This document shows, one piece after another, positions 36,185 through 46,000 of a DNA stretch of 64,000 bases. The stretch covers positions 62,001 to 126,000 of the forward strand of contig JAHCLQ010000881.1 of assembly GCA_023678885.1 (NCBI GenBank), read 5' to 3'. The notes beneath the pieces were generated by a model. The model saw nothing but the letters and a program-made list of their open reading frames with translations. It did not search any database and was not told the origin of the DNA. Numbering within the stretch: position 1 is the stretch's first letter; each line of letters starts with the position of its first letter. The position numbers and the translations under genes are program-made. The DNA comes from Pogostemon cablin. Its lineage: Eukaryota > Streptophyta > Magnoliopsida > Lamiales > Lamiaceae.

Positions 36185-37177
36185 ATGGCACCTCCAGTTC
36201 GTCATCGAGGTCGAGGTCGAGGACACGCTCCTCGTGATCCTCCGAGTCCTCTACTCTCTTCTGTTCCTTGTGGACCTCGAGGGCATGTTTCTTCTGATCA
36301 TGTCATTCCTCCGACGGTTATGGACCCTATCAATTCTGATCATAGGGTGCCAGTTTCCCAAGTAGAGGAACCACGGGCCCAGTTGCGGGTTGAGCACATG
36401 ATGACACCCGAGCAGTACCAATTGTATTATGATCACATTCGAATACATGGTGTTCCACCACCTACAACGGCTCATACAACTACGACTGTCACTGAAGAGG
36501 TTCTTCGTGCTAATGAATCGATTCGACCTACATCTAATGTACCAGTTTTTACTCCAGAAATGGCTTTAGGAGGTTCTGCTTCTCGAGGTGCACTTTTTAT
36601 ACCTGATTTGGTGAAAGCAGTTGAAAACATGGGGACTTCGAAATTTGACGGTGCAAGAGATGCTTCTAACGCGGGGGCATGGTTAAAGGAGATTACAGAG
36701 ACCTTTGACACCTTGATTATTGAAGAATGTTATCGTGTGGTCATTGCAACCAAGTTGTTAGGCCCAGATGCACGACGATGGTGGCAGAATCTAAAAGAGA
36801 CATATTCGGTTACTATTACGTGGGCTATCTTTGTGGAACGATTCAAAGATCGATACTTCTCTCAGTACATCAAGGATCAGAAGAGAAAGGAGTTCTTCAA
36901 CCTCTTTCAAGTATGTTTTCAGTGTCGACAGCCGGGGCATATGCGAAGTTCTTGTCCTCAACTTATGGGAACGAGCAGTCAGGGTTCTGGTCAGCTTCGT
37001 GGTAAACTAACATATTCTACACCCAGAGATACTCGATCTGCAGTTACCAGAGTGCCCGATGCCTCAAGCGGCCCTAGTACTCAATCACCTATGCAAGGAA
37101 GGAAGCAAACTAGAGTATTTCATATTTCCCAAGAAGAGGCTCGCTCAGATCCGAAGGTTGTGACAGGTAATTTATAA
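36185..37177 (+). CDS. Element C gag, internally deleted
   Basis: 330 codons from ATG, ending at a TAA inside the candidate intron. The N-terminus is Arg/Pro-rich (RGRGRGHAPRDPPSP), with MTPEQYQLYYDH near residue 73. The gag core (WWQNLKETYSVTITWAIF, FKDRYFSQYI) ends at FFNLFQ near residue 242. A CX2CX4HX4C knuckle (CFQCRQPGHMRSSC, 244-257) follows immediately. In element A about 480 bp lie between these two points, coding the capsid C-terminal half and a first cysteine motif; the junction here lies in a shared TCAAG. The frame stays open, so a shortened Gag could be made, but particle assembly is doubtful. Confidence 0.85.
   Translation: MAPPVRHRGRGRGHAPRDPPSPLLSSVPCGPRGHVSSDHVIPPTVMDPINSDHRVPVSQVEEPRAQLRVEHMMTPEQYQLYYDHIRIHGVPPPTTAHTTTTVTEEVLRANESIRPTSNVPVFTPEMALGGSASRGALFIPDLVKAVENMGTSKFDGARDASNAGAWLKEITETFDTLIIEECYRVVIATKLLGPDARRWWQNLKETYSVTITWAIFVERFKDRYFSQYIKDQKRKEFFNLFQVCFQCRQPGHMRSSCPQLMGTSSQGSGQLRGKLTYSTPRDTRSAVTRVPDASSGPSTQSPMQGRKQTRVFHISQEEARSDPKVVTGNL
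36914..36955 (+). other. Zinc knuckle of element C gag
   Basis: CX2CX4HX4C, residues 244-257 of gag, the RNA-binding motif of nucleocapsid. Intact in C and D; interrupted by a stop in A. Confidence 0.9.
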
Positions 37178-37306
37178 TTTGAGTATTTTCACATGCTAAA
37201 TCTAACCCCGCCTTGTTATGCCACTTGATTACGAATAAAACATTCGTAAGAAATTCTATCTTTTCAAAATTTTAAATCACAATCTCACCTAATATTGCTT
37301 CTTTAG
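37167..37306 (+). other. Candidate intron between gag and protease, element C
   Basis: 140 bp, AT-rich, beginning CAG|GTAATTT and ending TTGCTTCTTTAG|GC. Unspliced, gag stops 11 bases in. If removed, the phase-1 ends match and gag would continue into the protease frame. No other ATG-led frame joins the two. Boundaries are conserved in A and D. Confidence 0.55.
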
Positions 37307-38238
37307 GCCATGTGTTTGTGGGAGACCATCAGGTCTACGCTTTATTTGACCCAGGTTCTGGTAGGTCTTATATCCGAGATGATCTTACTGCGATCTTAGA
37401 TTATCCTATCTCTCATTTGTCACCTGGAATCATCGTTCATACCCCTCTTGGAGAGCGTCTAATTCGTGATTCGGTATTCCTTGGTTGTCCATTGAAGATC
37501 AAAGATGTCATTTTAGAGGCTGAATTGATACCATTGCCTTTGATTGATCTTGATGTTATTCTTGGCATGGATTGGCTTTCTTCTCATCATGCAATTCTCG
37601 ATTGCCACGAGAAGCTTGTTATTTTTCGTAGACCAGGATTCTCAGAACTTGTTTTTGAAGGTAAACTTCAAACGAGATCCCTCTCTTTTATTTCATTGTT
37701 GACTGCGCATAAATTAATGCGTAAGGGTTGTGAGGCATTCTTGGCATTTGTCATCGATACTTCTCTTTCTGAAACTAAACTAGATGACATCCCAATCGTG
37801 AATGAATTTCCTGATGTCTTTCCCGAAGACTTACCAGGACAACCTCCGAATCGAGAGATTGATTTTTTCATTGACGTACTTCCTGGAATCATACCTATAT
37901 CGATTACTCCATATCGAATGTCGCCTGCTGAGCTTAAGGAACTCCAGACACAACTTGGGGAATTATTGGAGAAGGGTTTCATACGACGTAGCACATCTCC
38001 ATGGGGTGCTCCAGTTCTTTTTGTCAAGAAGAAAGATGGATCACTTCGTCTATGTGTCGACTACCGTCAATTGAACAAGGTGACAATCAAGAACAAATAT
38101 CCTCTTCCAAGAATCGATGATCTGTTTGATCAATTGCAAGGAGCAACTGTGTTCTCAAAAATTGATTTGCGATCCGGTTATCACCAACTCAAGATTAGGG
38201 AATCTGATATCCCTAAGTCTGCTTTTCGAACCAGATAA
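37307..38238 (+). pseudogene. Element C pol, part 1: protease and RT N-terminal part
   Basis: Open from the intron end. Protease has LFDPGSGRSYI (catalytic Asp at about 37348) and ends near VILGMDWLSSHH. The linker with FPEDLPGQPPNREI follows, then RT with FVKKKDGSLRLCVDYRQLNK near 38030 and FSKIDLRSGYHQL near 38155. It ends at TAA (38236-38238), where element A has a tyrosine codon (FRTRY). No ATG lies at the start: the frame depends on splicing or on a gag fusion. The same stop is in D. Confidence 0.88.
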
Positions 38239-40347
38239 GGTCATTTTGAATTCTGTGTTATGCCTTTTGGACTCACAAATGCTCCTGCAGCTTTTATGGA
38301 TCTTATGAATCGGGTCTTTCGGCCGTACTTAGATAAGTTTGTCATCATCTTCATTGATGACATTCTTATTTATTCTAAATCGGACGACGAGCATTCTCAT
38401 CATCTAAGAATTGCTCTGAACATTCTCAGAGAAAATCAGCTTTATGCTAAATTCTCGAAGTGTGAATTTTGGCTTCGCGAGGTAAGCTTTTTGGGTCATC
38501 ACATTTCTAAAGAAGGAATCTACGTCGATCCAGTGAAGATTCAAGCTATACTAGATTGGGAGCGTCCAAAGAATGTGACAGAGATTCGTAGTTTTCTGGG
38601 ATTAGCTGGATATTATCGACGGTTTGTCAAAGACTTTTCGTTATTGGCTTCATCTTTGACTAAATTGACTCGAAAAAGGGTAAAATTTGAATGGAGTGAA
38701 GAATGCGACGAAGCATTTCAAGAATTGAAGAGACGACTCGTTTCAGCTCCTATTCTTGCTTTGCCAGACCCAGCGATTGGAGAATTTACCATTTATAGTG
38801 ACGCCTCGAGACAAGGATTAGGATTCATTCTCATGCAAGAAGGAAAGGTTATTGCCTACGCTTCAAGGCAATTGAAGAAGAACGAAGAAAATTATCCTAC
38901 ACATGATTTAGAGTTGGCTGCAATCGTCTTTGCATTGAAGATCTGGAGGCACTATCTGTATGGTGCAACTTGTCGGGTTTTCACTGATCACAAGAGCTTA
39001 AAGTATATCACCACGCAAAAGGAGCTCAACCTCAGGCAAAGGCGATGGATGGAGTTGATTAATGACTATGACTTAGTCATTGATTATCATCCTGGCAAGA
39101 CGAACGTTGTTGCAGATGCTCTGAGTAGAAAGTCTTCTACCTCACTTGCTTTGATTCAATCTTTTTATCTTCCTATGTTGGAGCAATTTAAATCTTTACA
39201 CATTTCACTCGATTGTGAAAAGTCTAATGATTCTGCCTTAATCGCCAAATTCGAGGTTAGACCTACCTTGTTCGAGAAAATTCGAGAAAGACAATCACAC
39301 GATGTTTATTTACAACAGAAGATGGCGAAGCTAAATCAAGGAAAAGAAACAGAATATCGAATTCGGGATGATGGACTTCTTACTTTTAAAAATCGTGTTT
39401 GTGTTCCATCAGAACTTGATGTTCGTAGAGCTATTCTTGAGGAAGCCCATTCTTCAGCCTATGCTATGCATCCTGGTAGTACCAAAATGTATAGAACACT
39501 TCGGGAGCATTATTGGTGGCCAGGTATGAAACGGGACACTACTGAATTTGTATCAAAGTGCTTATCTTGCCAACAGATTAAAGCGGAACACAAAAAACCA
39601 GCTGGCATGCTTCAACCACTACCTATTCCTGAGTGGAAATGGGAAAACGTCACAATGGATTTTGTTTCTGGTTTACCTCGAACCCAAAAGGGTCATGACT
39701 CAATTTGGGTCATTGTCGATCGTCTGACGAAATCGGCACATTTCCTTCCAGGGCATACCAACGAATCTTTAGAGAAACTTGCCAAGTTATATGTCGATGA
39801 GATCATGAGATTGCACGGAGTACCAGTGTCAATCATATCTGACCGTGATCCAAGATTCACTTCCCGTTTTTGGCCTAGTCTGCAGAAAGCGCTAGGTACA
39901 AAATTACTATTCAGTACCTCGTTTCATCCACAGACTGATGGACAGTCAGAGAGAACTATACAGACACTAGAAGACATGCTACGTGCAGTGGTGTTGAATT
40001 TGGGAGGTAGCTGGGATAAGTACGTGACTTTGGTGGAGTTTGCTTATAACAACAGTTATCATTCAAGCATTGGAATGCCCCCGTACGAAGCTCTGTATGG
40101 CCGAAAGTGTCGAACACCACTCTTTTGGGATGAGGTTGGCGAGAGACAAATCGAACAAGTAGAGCTTATCGAAGATGCGAAGGCAAAAATACAACTTATT
40201 CGAGACAGACTTAAGGCAGCGCAAGATCGACAGAAAAGCTACGCAGATAATAGGAGGCTCGATTTGGAGTTTAATGAAGGAGACAAAGTTTTTCTGAAAG
40301 TTTCTCCATGGAAGGGCGTGTTGCGATTCCGCCGTCGAGGAAGTTGA
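38239..40347 (+). pseudogene. Element C pol, part 2: RT, RNase H and integrase core
   Basis: A long open stretch (38260-40347, 695 codons). RT has MPFGLTNAPAAF and the catalytic FIDD (residues 31-34 from 38260). RNase H has YSDAS (Asp 181), the DLELAAI glutamate, FTDHKSL and HPGKTNVVADALSRK. Integrase has the zinc region (HPGSTKMYRTLREHYWW, then CLSCQQ) and core acids at residues 467 (MDFVSGL), 528 (SDRDPRF) and 564 (QSERTIQ), giving the D,D(35)E spacing. All catalytic residues are present. The frame ends at 40347 because one A is missing from GGAAAGTTG (about 40340), compared with element A. Confidence 0.92.
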
Positions 40348-40778
40348 GTCCAAGGTATATTGGCCCGTTTACGATCGTGCAAAGGATTGGTCGTGTCGCG
40401 TATCGACTTGAGCTACCATCGGAATTGTCGAAGATTCACGATGTCTTCCATGTCTCTATGCTTAGAAAATATGAACCAGATCCTTCGCACGTGCTCAAAG
40501 ATCCCCCAGTTGTATTAAAGGAAAATCTATCGTACGAAGTACAACCTGTTCAAATTGTAGATCGCCGAGAGAAAATGCTTCGTAACAAATCCATTCCTAT
40601 GGTGAGAATTCTATGGAGAAGTGATCAAATTGAAGAAGAAACATGGGAACCAGAGTCAGTCATGCGTCAACACCATCCAAATCTCTTTTCATCTCTAGGT
40701 ACGTTTATGTTTCGAGGACGAAACTTTTTGGAGGAGGGGATACTTTATAATATCTTAGTTCAACTAGATTTTTTTTAG
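40344..40778 (+). pseudogene. Element C pol, part 3: integrase tail and chromodomain-like region
   Basis: Continues pol in the shifted frame: KLSPRYIGPFTIVQR (GPY/F module), HDVFHVSMLRKY, then a chromodomain-like tail at about 40533-40690 (YEVQPVQIVDRRE, VRILWRS, EEETWEPES). The tail lacks some of the aromatic cage residues of canonical chromodomains, as in the Tekay/Del type. The frame ends at 40778, inside the 3' LTR, so polypurine tract and LTR edge lie within coding sequence. Confidence 0.85.
40730..40740 (+). promoter_or_regulatory. Element C polypurine tract
   Basis: GGAGGAGGGGA just upstream of the 3' LTR (TACTT then TATAATATC). The five-base gap leaves the exact LTR start uncertain by a few bases. 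Confidence 0.8.
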
Positions 40779-43040
40779 AAAGCCCAAAACCTATTTATTT
40801 ATTTTTATAGCCCAAAAGGCCAGCCCAATTAAGCCCAACTAGATTTTTTTTAGAATGCCCAAAACCTATTTATTTATTTTTATATCCCAAAAGGCTAGCC
40901 CAATCAAGCTCAACTAGATTTTTTTAGAAAGCCCACTTATTTATTTATTTATTTTGTGGCCCAAAGTTTCAGCCCACTTAAATGGCCTGATATATAATTA
41001 GAAAGGCTAAAGTTAAAAATAAAAGAGAGAAGAACGGGAGAAGAAAAGCAAAAGAGGGGAAAGAAAAGAGTGAAGAGGAGAAACCCTTGTTGATCAAATT
41101 CTCCCTTACAACCCTCATCCTAGGTGGTTTCTAAGTGGTTTTGAGGTAAGTGGTGTGTGAATTAAGCTTCCTTCTTCCATGATTTTGAAATTTTGTGGGG
41201 TTTTTCTTTTTGGTATGTGGGTAATTTGCAGACTGTTCGAACTAATTTTGACATACCTATTGCCCTCGAAAGTTTTCAAACTTAATTTCTGTACGTAGCT
41301 GAACTCGTTAGCTTTCCGTAGCCACTTGAAACGCCTCAATCCGATTATTCTACAATTAGTTATAATTTTTCTCGTAAACTGCCGCTAGCTGGAAAATTTC
41401 AGAATTTTTATGTCGAATTCAAACTTATTTTCTATCGTTTCGTTTAGTTAATCTATTGAAACGGGTTATGTGGGATTGGGAACTGATGTGAAGGAGTTAC
41501 ATGCCATTTTTATTTAATATCGACTCGTTCGAACTCGATTAGGATTTGTTTTTAGCAATGAAAGGGATGTTAACGTTAATAGTTAGTTATATTTAATTTG
41601 TCTTTAATTGCTCATCTCCTTTCTAGGTAAAGAACCATCGACGAAGGGCAAGGGACCGACTTCAGATTCCGGAGAGAGTTAATCACTTCCTTGTGAGTTG
41701 ATAATTCGGGAACGTCTTCTCTTGTGGGAAGTGTGGACCCTCGATAAATGTGCACTTATTTTAGTTTTAGTTAATTGATAAGAAAATTATTTGGTATTAT
41801 GTTATGTGGTAAAGAGCCTGATTGACTCGATTGCTCTGGTTAGAGTCATGTTAGCCATTTTATGAGTATTATTGATTTTTGGTTATTCTTGTGTGCCAAT
41901 TAAGACTCTAACTTGAGTCGTTATTCATCTTATGATGCACATGCATATGTATGCCTGGTACCAAGGTTAAGTAGCCCGAATTGGTCACGGTTCGGGTGAG
42001 TTGGAGCGACATTGATTAAGTAGCCCGAATTTGTCGCGGTTCGGGTGAGTTAGAGTGACAACCAAGTTGCCCGTGATTGGCAAACCTGGGTGAGTTAGAT
42101 CTAACGGGGCACCTGTCCATTTGGCAAATTCTGATACTCTGGAGGGTGATCGTTAGATGGATCAGTCCATTATAGGCTCAGTCAACGTCACCGGTGTGGG
42201 ACATGCATATCATATATGTTTATATGTTTGATCATTTCAAGTATTCACGTCGATATTGAATTGTGAACTTTAGCACTTGGCGTATTGAGAAAGAATATTA
42301 ATGTGCATTTTATCTAGAGTAACGGTGACGGGCTTGGACTGTCTCTCGACGGAGAGCTCAGTTCGAGGAGGATATTGACTACCCACGCGTCTTTTATGTG
42401 ATAACATGTTGTTTGAACTAATTGTGTTATTCGTAAATGTGCACTAAGGTTTTTATTTTCATTAATATGTATACTGAGTGAGAAATAGTTATTGTGGGAC
42501 GAAATGTGGGATTTTATGTTATGAACCGCGAGTGGAATACATGCTTCGTATAAGGGTCGGGGTTACCGGCTTATCACCTCACTGAGCTAGTGGTTTTGCT
42601 CACCCCCATCATTCTTTCCTTTTCAGGCTGTTGATATCGTTTTGGTTGGAGGTTTTCCTATCGTTTGCTCGTCATCCAATCCGTGTTTTGGGTACTTTCT
42701 CTTTTATGTAAATTGACGGATTCATTGGCGAGATTGTATAGTTTATATTTGGAGACCCCCTTGATGTTCTTTTTGTACCTTCGCGATGTTATATCGTTCA
42801 TGTATATTTTCTTTAAACTAAGTTGCACCGTTGTATTTTGTACCTTTGTAAATCCTTGTTGATACTTTTTGAGATGATGTCCTCGGGTTGTACCCGTTGT
42901 TATCAGTTGTTCAGCTCTACAGGTACTTGATAGCAAGCCTTACGTTTTCTATAAACTTTGTGGAGTGGAGTGCACCCATTCTGCGAAATTTATGGTTAAC
43001 GTGGCGGTTGTCGCGTTCTGTCTGGGGTCGGGGCGTCACA
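40746..43040 (+). repeat. Element C 3' LTR
   Basis: 2295 bp. It differs from the C 5' LTR at scattered sites (for example near 42752-42832) and has one more minisatellite unit. It ends GCGTCACA where other copies end GCGTGACA, then satellite starts at 43041. The same differences appear in D, so they predate the duplication. Confidence 0.93.
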
Positions 43041-43055
43041 TATTTACTTCATTAC
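43041..43055. repeat. 15-bp direct repeat flanking element C, right
   Basis: TATTTACTTCATTAC, pairs with 33800-33814. Confidence 0.8.
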
Positions 43056-46000
43056 GATCAACATTTCCTTCGTTTTGATGCTTATTTACATTATTTTGAT
43101 GCATATTTACCTCATTAAGATCTACATTTCCTTCGTTTTGAAGCATATTTCTTTCATTTCGATAAATATTTACTTCGTTTCGATGCATATTTACTTCATT
43201 TTGTTGCATAATTACTTCATTCAGATCAACATTTTCATCGTTTCGATACATATTCACTTTATTTTAATGCATATTTATTTCACTATGATCAACATTTCCT
43301 TTGTTTCGTTGTATGTTTCCTTCATTCTGATTCATATTTACTTCATTACGATCAACATTTCCTTCGATTTGATGCATATATCCATCATTTCGATGCATAT
43401 TTCCTTCGTTTCGATGTATATAATTACTTCATTTTGATGCATATTTACTTAATTTCGATGCATATATCCTTCATTTTGATGCATATTTACTTCATTACGA
43501 TAAATATTTCCTTCGTTTCGATGCATACTTACTTCATTTTTATGCATGTTTACCTCATTATGATCAACATTTCCTACGTTTCGATGCATATTTCTTTCGT
43601 TTTGATGCACATTTACTTCATTTTGATGCTCATTTTCTCGTTTCGATGCATATTTACTTCATTTTGATTCAAATTTTGATGCACATTTACTTCGTTTCGA
43701 TGTATATTTTCTTCGTTTCAATTGATATTAACTTCATTTTGATGCATATTTACTAAATTACGATTAATATTTTCTTCGTTTCGATGCATTTTTACTTTAT
43801 TTTGATGGATATTTACTTATTAACGATCAAGATTTCCTTTGTTTCGATGTATATTTACTTCATTATGATGCATTTACCTCATTATAATCATCATTTCCTT
43901 TGTTTCGATTCATATTTTTTTTATTTTGATTCATATTTTTCTTCGTTTCGATGCATATTTACTTTATTTTGATAGATATTTACTTCATTACGATCAACAT
44001 TTCCTTCGTTTTGATGCATATTTACTTCATTTCGATGCATATTTCCTTAATTTTGATGCATATTTACATCATAACGACCAATATTTCCTTCGTTTCGATG
44101 CATATTTACTTCATTTTGATGCATTTACCTCATTATAATCATCATTTCTATCGTTTCGATGCATATTTCTTTTGTTTTGATGCACATTTACTTCATTTTG
44201 ATGCACATTTTCTTGTTTCAATGCATATTTATTTCATTTTGATTCAAATTTTGATGCATTTTTCTTTCGTTTCAATTGATATTTACTTCATTTTGATGCA
44301 TTTACCTCATTATAATCAATATTTCCTTCGTTTCGATGCATATTTCTTTTGTTTTGATGCACATTTACTTCATTTTGATGCTCATTTTCTTGTTTCGATG
44401 CATATTTACTTCATTTTGATTCAAATTTTGATGCATTTTTCTTTCGTTTCAATTGATATTTACTTCATTTTGATGCATATTTCCTTCTTTTTGATGCAGA
44501 TTTATTTCATTACGTTCAACATTTCCTTTGTTTTGATGCATATTTTCTTCATTTTGATGCATATTTACTTCATTACGATCAATATTTTCTTCATTTAGAT
44601 GTATATTTACTTCATTTTGATGCATATTTAGGTCATTACGATCAACATTTCCTTAGTTTTGATGCTTATTTACATCATTTTGATGCATATTTACCTCATT
44701 AAGATCTACATTTCCTTCGTTTCGATGCATATCTCTTTCGTTTCGATGAAAATTTACTTCATTTTGATGCATATATACTTCATTGCGATCAACATTTCCT
44801 TCGTTTCGATGCATATTTACTTCATATTTTTCATAATTACTTCATTCAGATCAACATTTTCATCGTTTCGATACATATTTACTTTATTTTGATGCATATT
44901 TACTTCACTACGATCAACATTTCCTTTGTTTCGATGTATGTTTCATTCATTCTGATGCATATTTACTCCATTACGATCAACATTTTCTTCGATTCGATTC
45001 ATATATCTATCATTTTGATGCATATTTCCTTCATTTCGATGTATATAATTACTTCATTTTGATGCATATTTACTTCATTTCTATGCATATTTTCTTCATT
45101 TTAAAGCATATTTACTTCATTACGATCAATATTTTCTTCGTTTCAATGCATATTTACTTCATTTTGATGCATGTTTACCTTATTATGATCAACATTTCTT
45201 TCTTTTCGATGCATATTTCTTTCGTTTTGATGCATATTTACTTCATTACGATCAATATTTTCTTCATTTCGATGTATATTTACTTCATTTTGATGCATAT
45301 TTACTTCATTATGATCAACATTTCCTTCGTTTCGATGCATATTTCTTTTGTTTTGATGCACATTTACTTCATTTTGATGCTCATTTTCTTGTTTCGATGA
45401 ATATTTACTTCTTTTTGATTCAAATTTTGATGCATTTTTATTTCGTTTCAATTGATATTTACTTTATTTTGATGTATATTTCCTTCATTTTGATGCAGAT
45501 TTACTCCATTACGTTCAACATTTCCTTCGTTTTAATGTATATTTTCTTCATTTTGATGCATATTTAATTCATTACGATCAATATTTCCTTCGTTTCGATA
45601 CATATTTTCTTCATTTTGATGTATATTTACTTCATTACGATCAACATTTCCTTCGTTTTGATGCTTATTTACATCATTTTGATGCATATTTACCTCATTA
45701 AGATCTACATTTCCTTCGTTTTGAATCATATTTCTTTCATTTCGATAAATATTTACTTCGTTTCAATGCATATTTATTTCATTTTGTTGCATAATTACTT
45801 CATTCAGATAAACATTTTCATCGTTTCGATACATATTCACTTTATTTTGATGCATATTTACTTCACTATGATCAACATTTACTTTGTTTCGTTGTATGTT
45901 TCCTTCATTCTATGCATATTTACTTCATTACGATCAACATTTCCTTCGATTCGATGCATATATCCATCATTTCGATGCATATTTCCTTCGTTTCGAAGTA

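Larger units (their letters stand above)
33815..43040 (+). mobile_element. Element C: Tekay/Del-type Ty3/gypsy retrotransposon, near intact but defective
   Basis: 9.2 kb: 5' LTR 33815-36036, PBS 36044-36055, gag 36185-37166, candidate intron 37167-37306, pol 37307-40778, polypurine tract 40730-40740, 3' LTR 40746-43040. Same family as A and the solo LTR. Defects are a gag deletion, one nonsense codon in RT and one frameshift before the integrase tail. It lies in satellite in the sense strand of this window, opposite to A. Confidence 0.95.
26631..44294. repeat. Macro-repeat unit 1 (satellite plus element C), ~17.66 kb
   Basis: Everything from GATGCATTTACC at 26631 to 44294 recurs at 44295-62033. 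Offsets are 17664 before the LTR and 17739 after it; the difference is an extra minisatellite unit in the second LTR. The unit holds two and a half satellite higher-order repeats, all of element C and about 1.25 kb of satellite after it. Confidence 0.92.

Noticed and set aside
36251..36475. Antisense open frames over gag and pol (for example 36251-36475, 37668-38027, 40063-40353)
   Set aside because: They are shadows of the sense coding frames, with no motif of their own.
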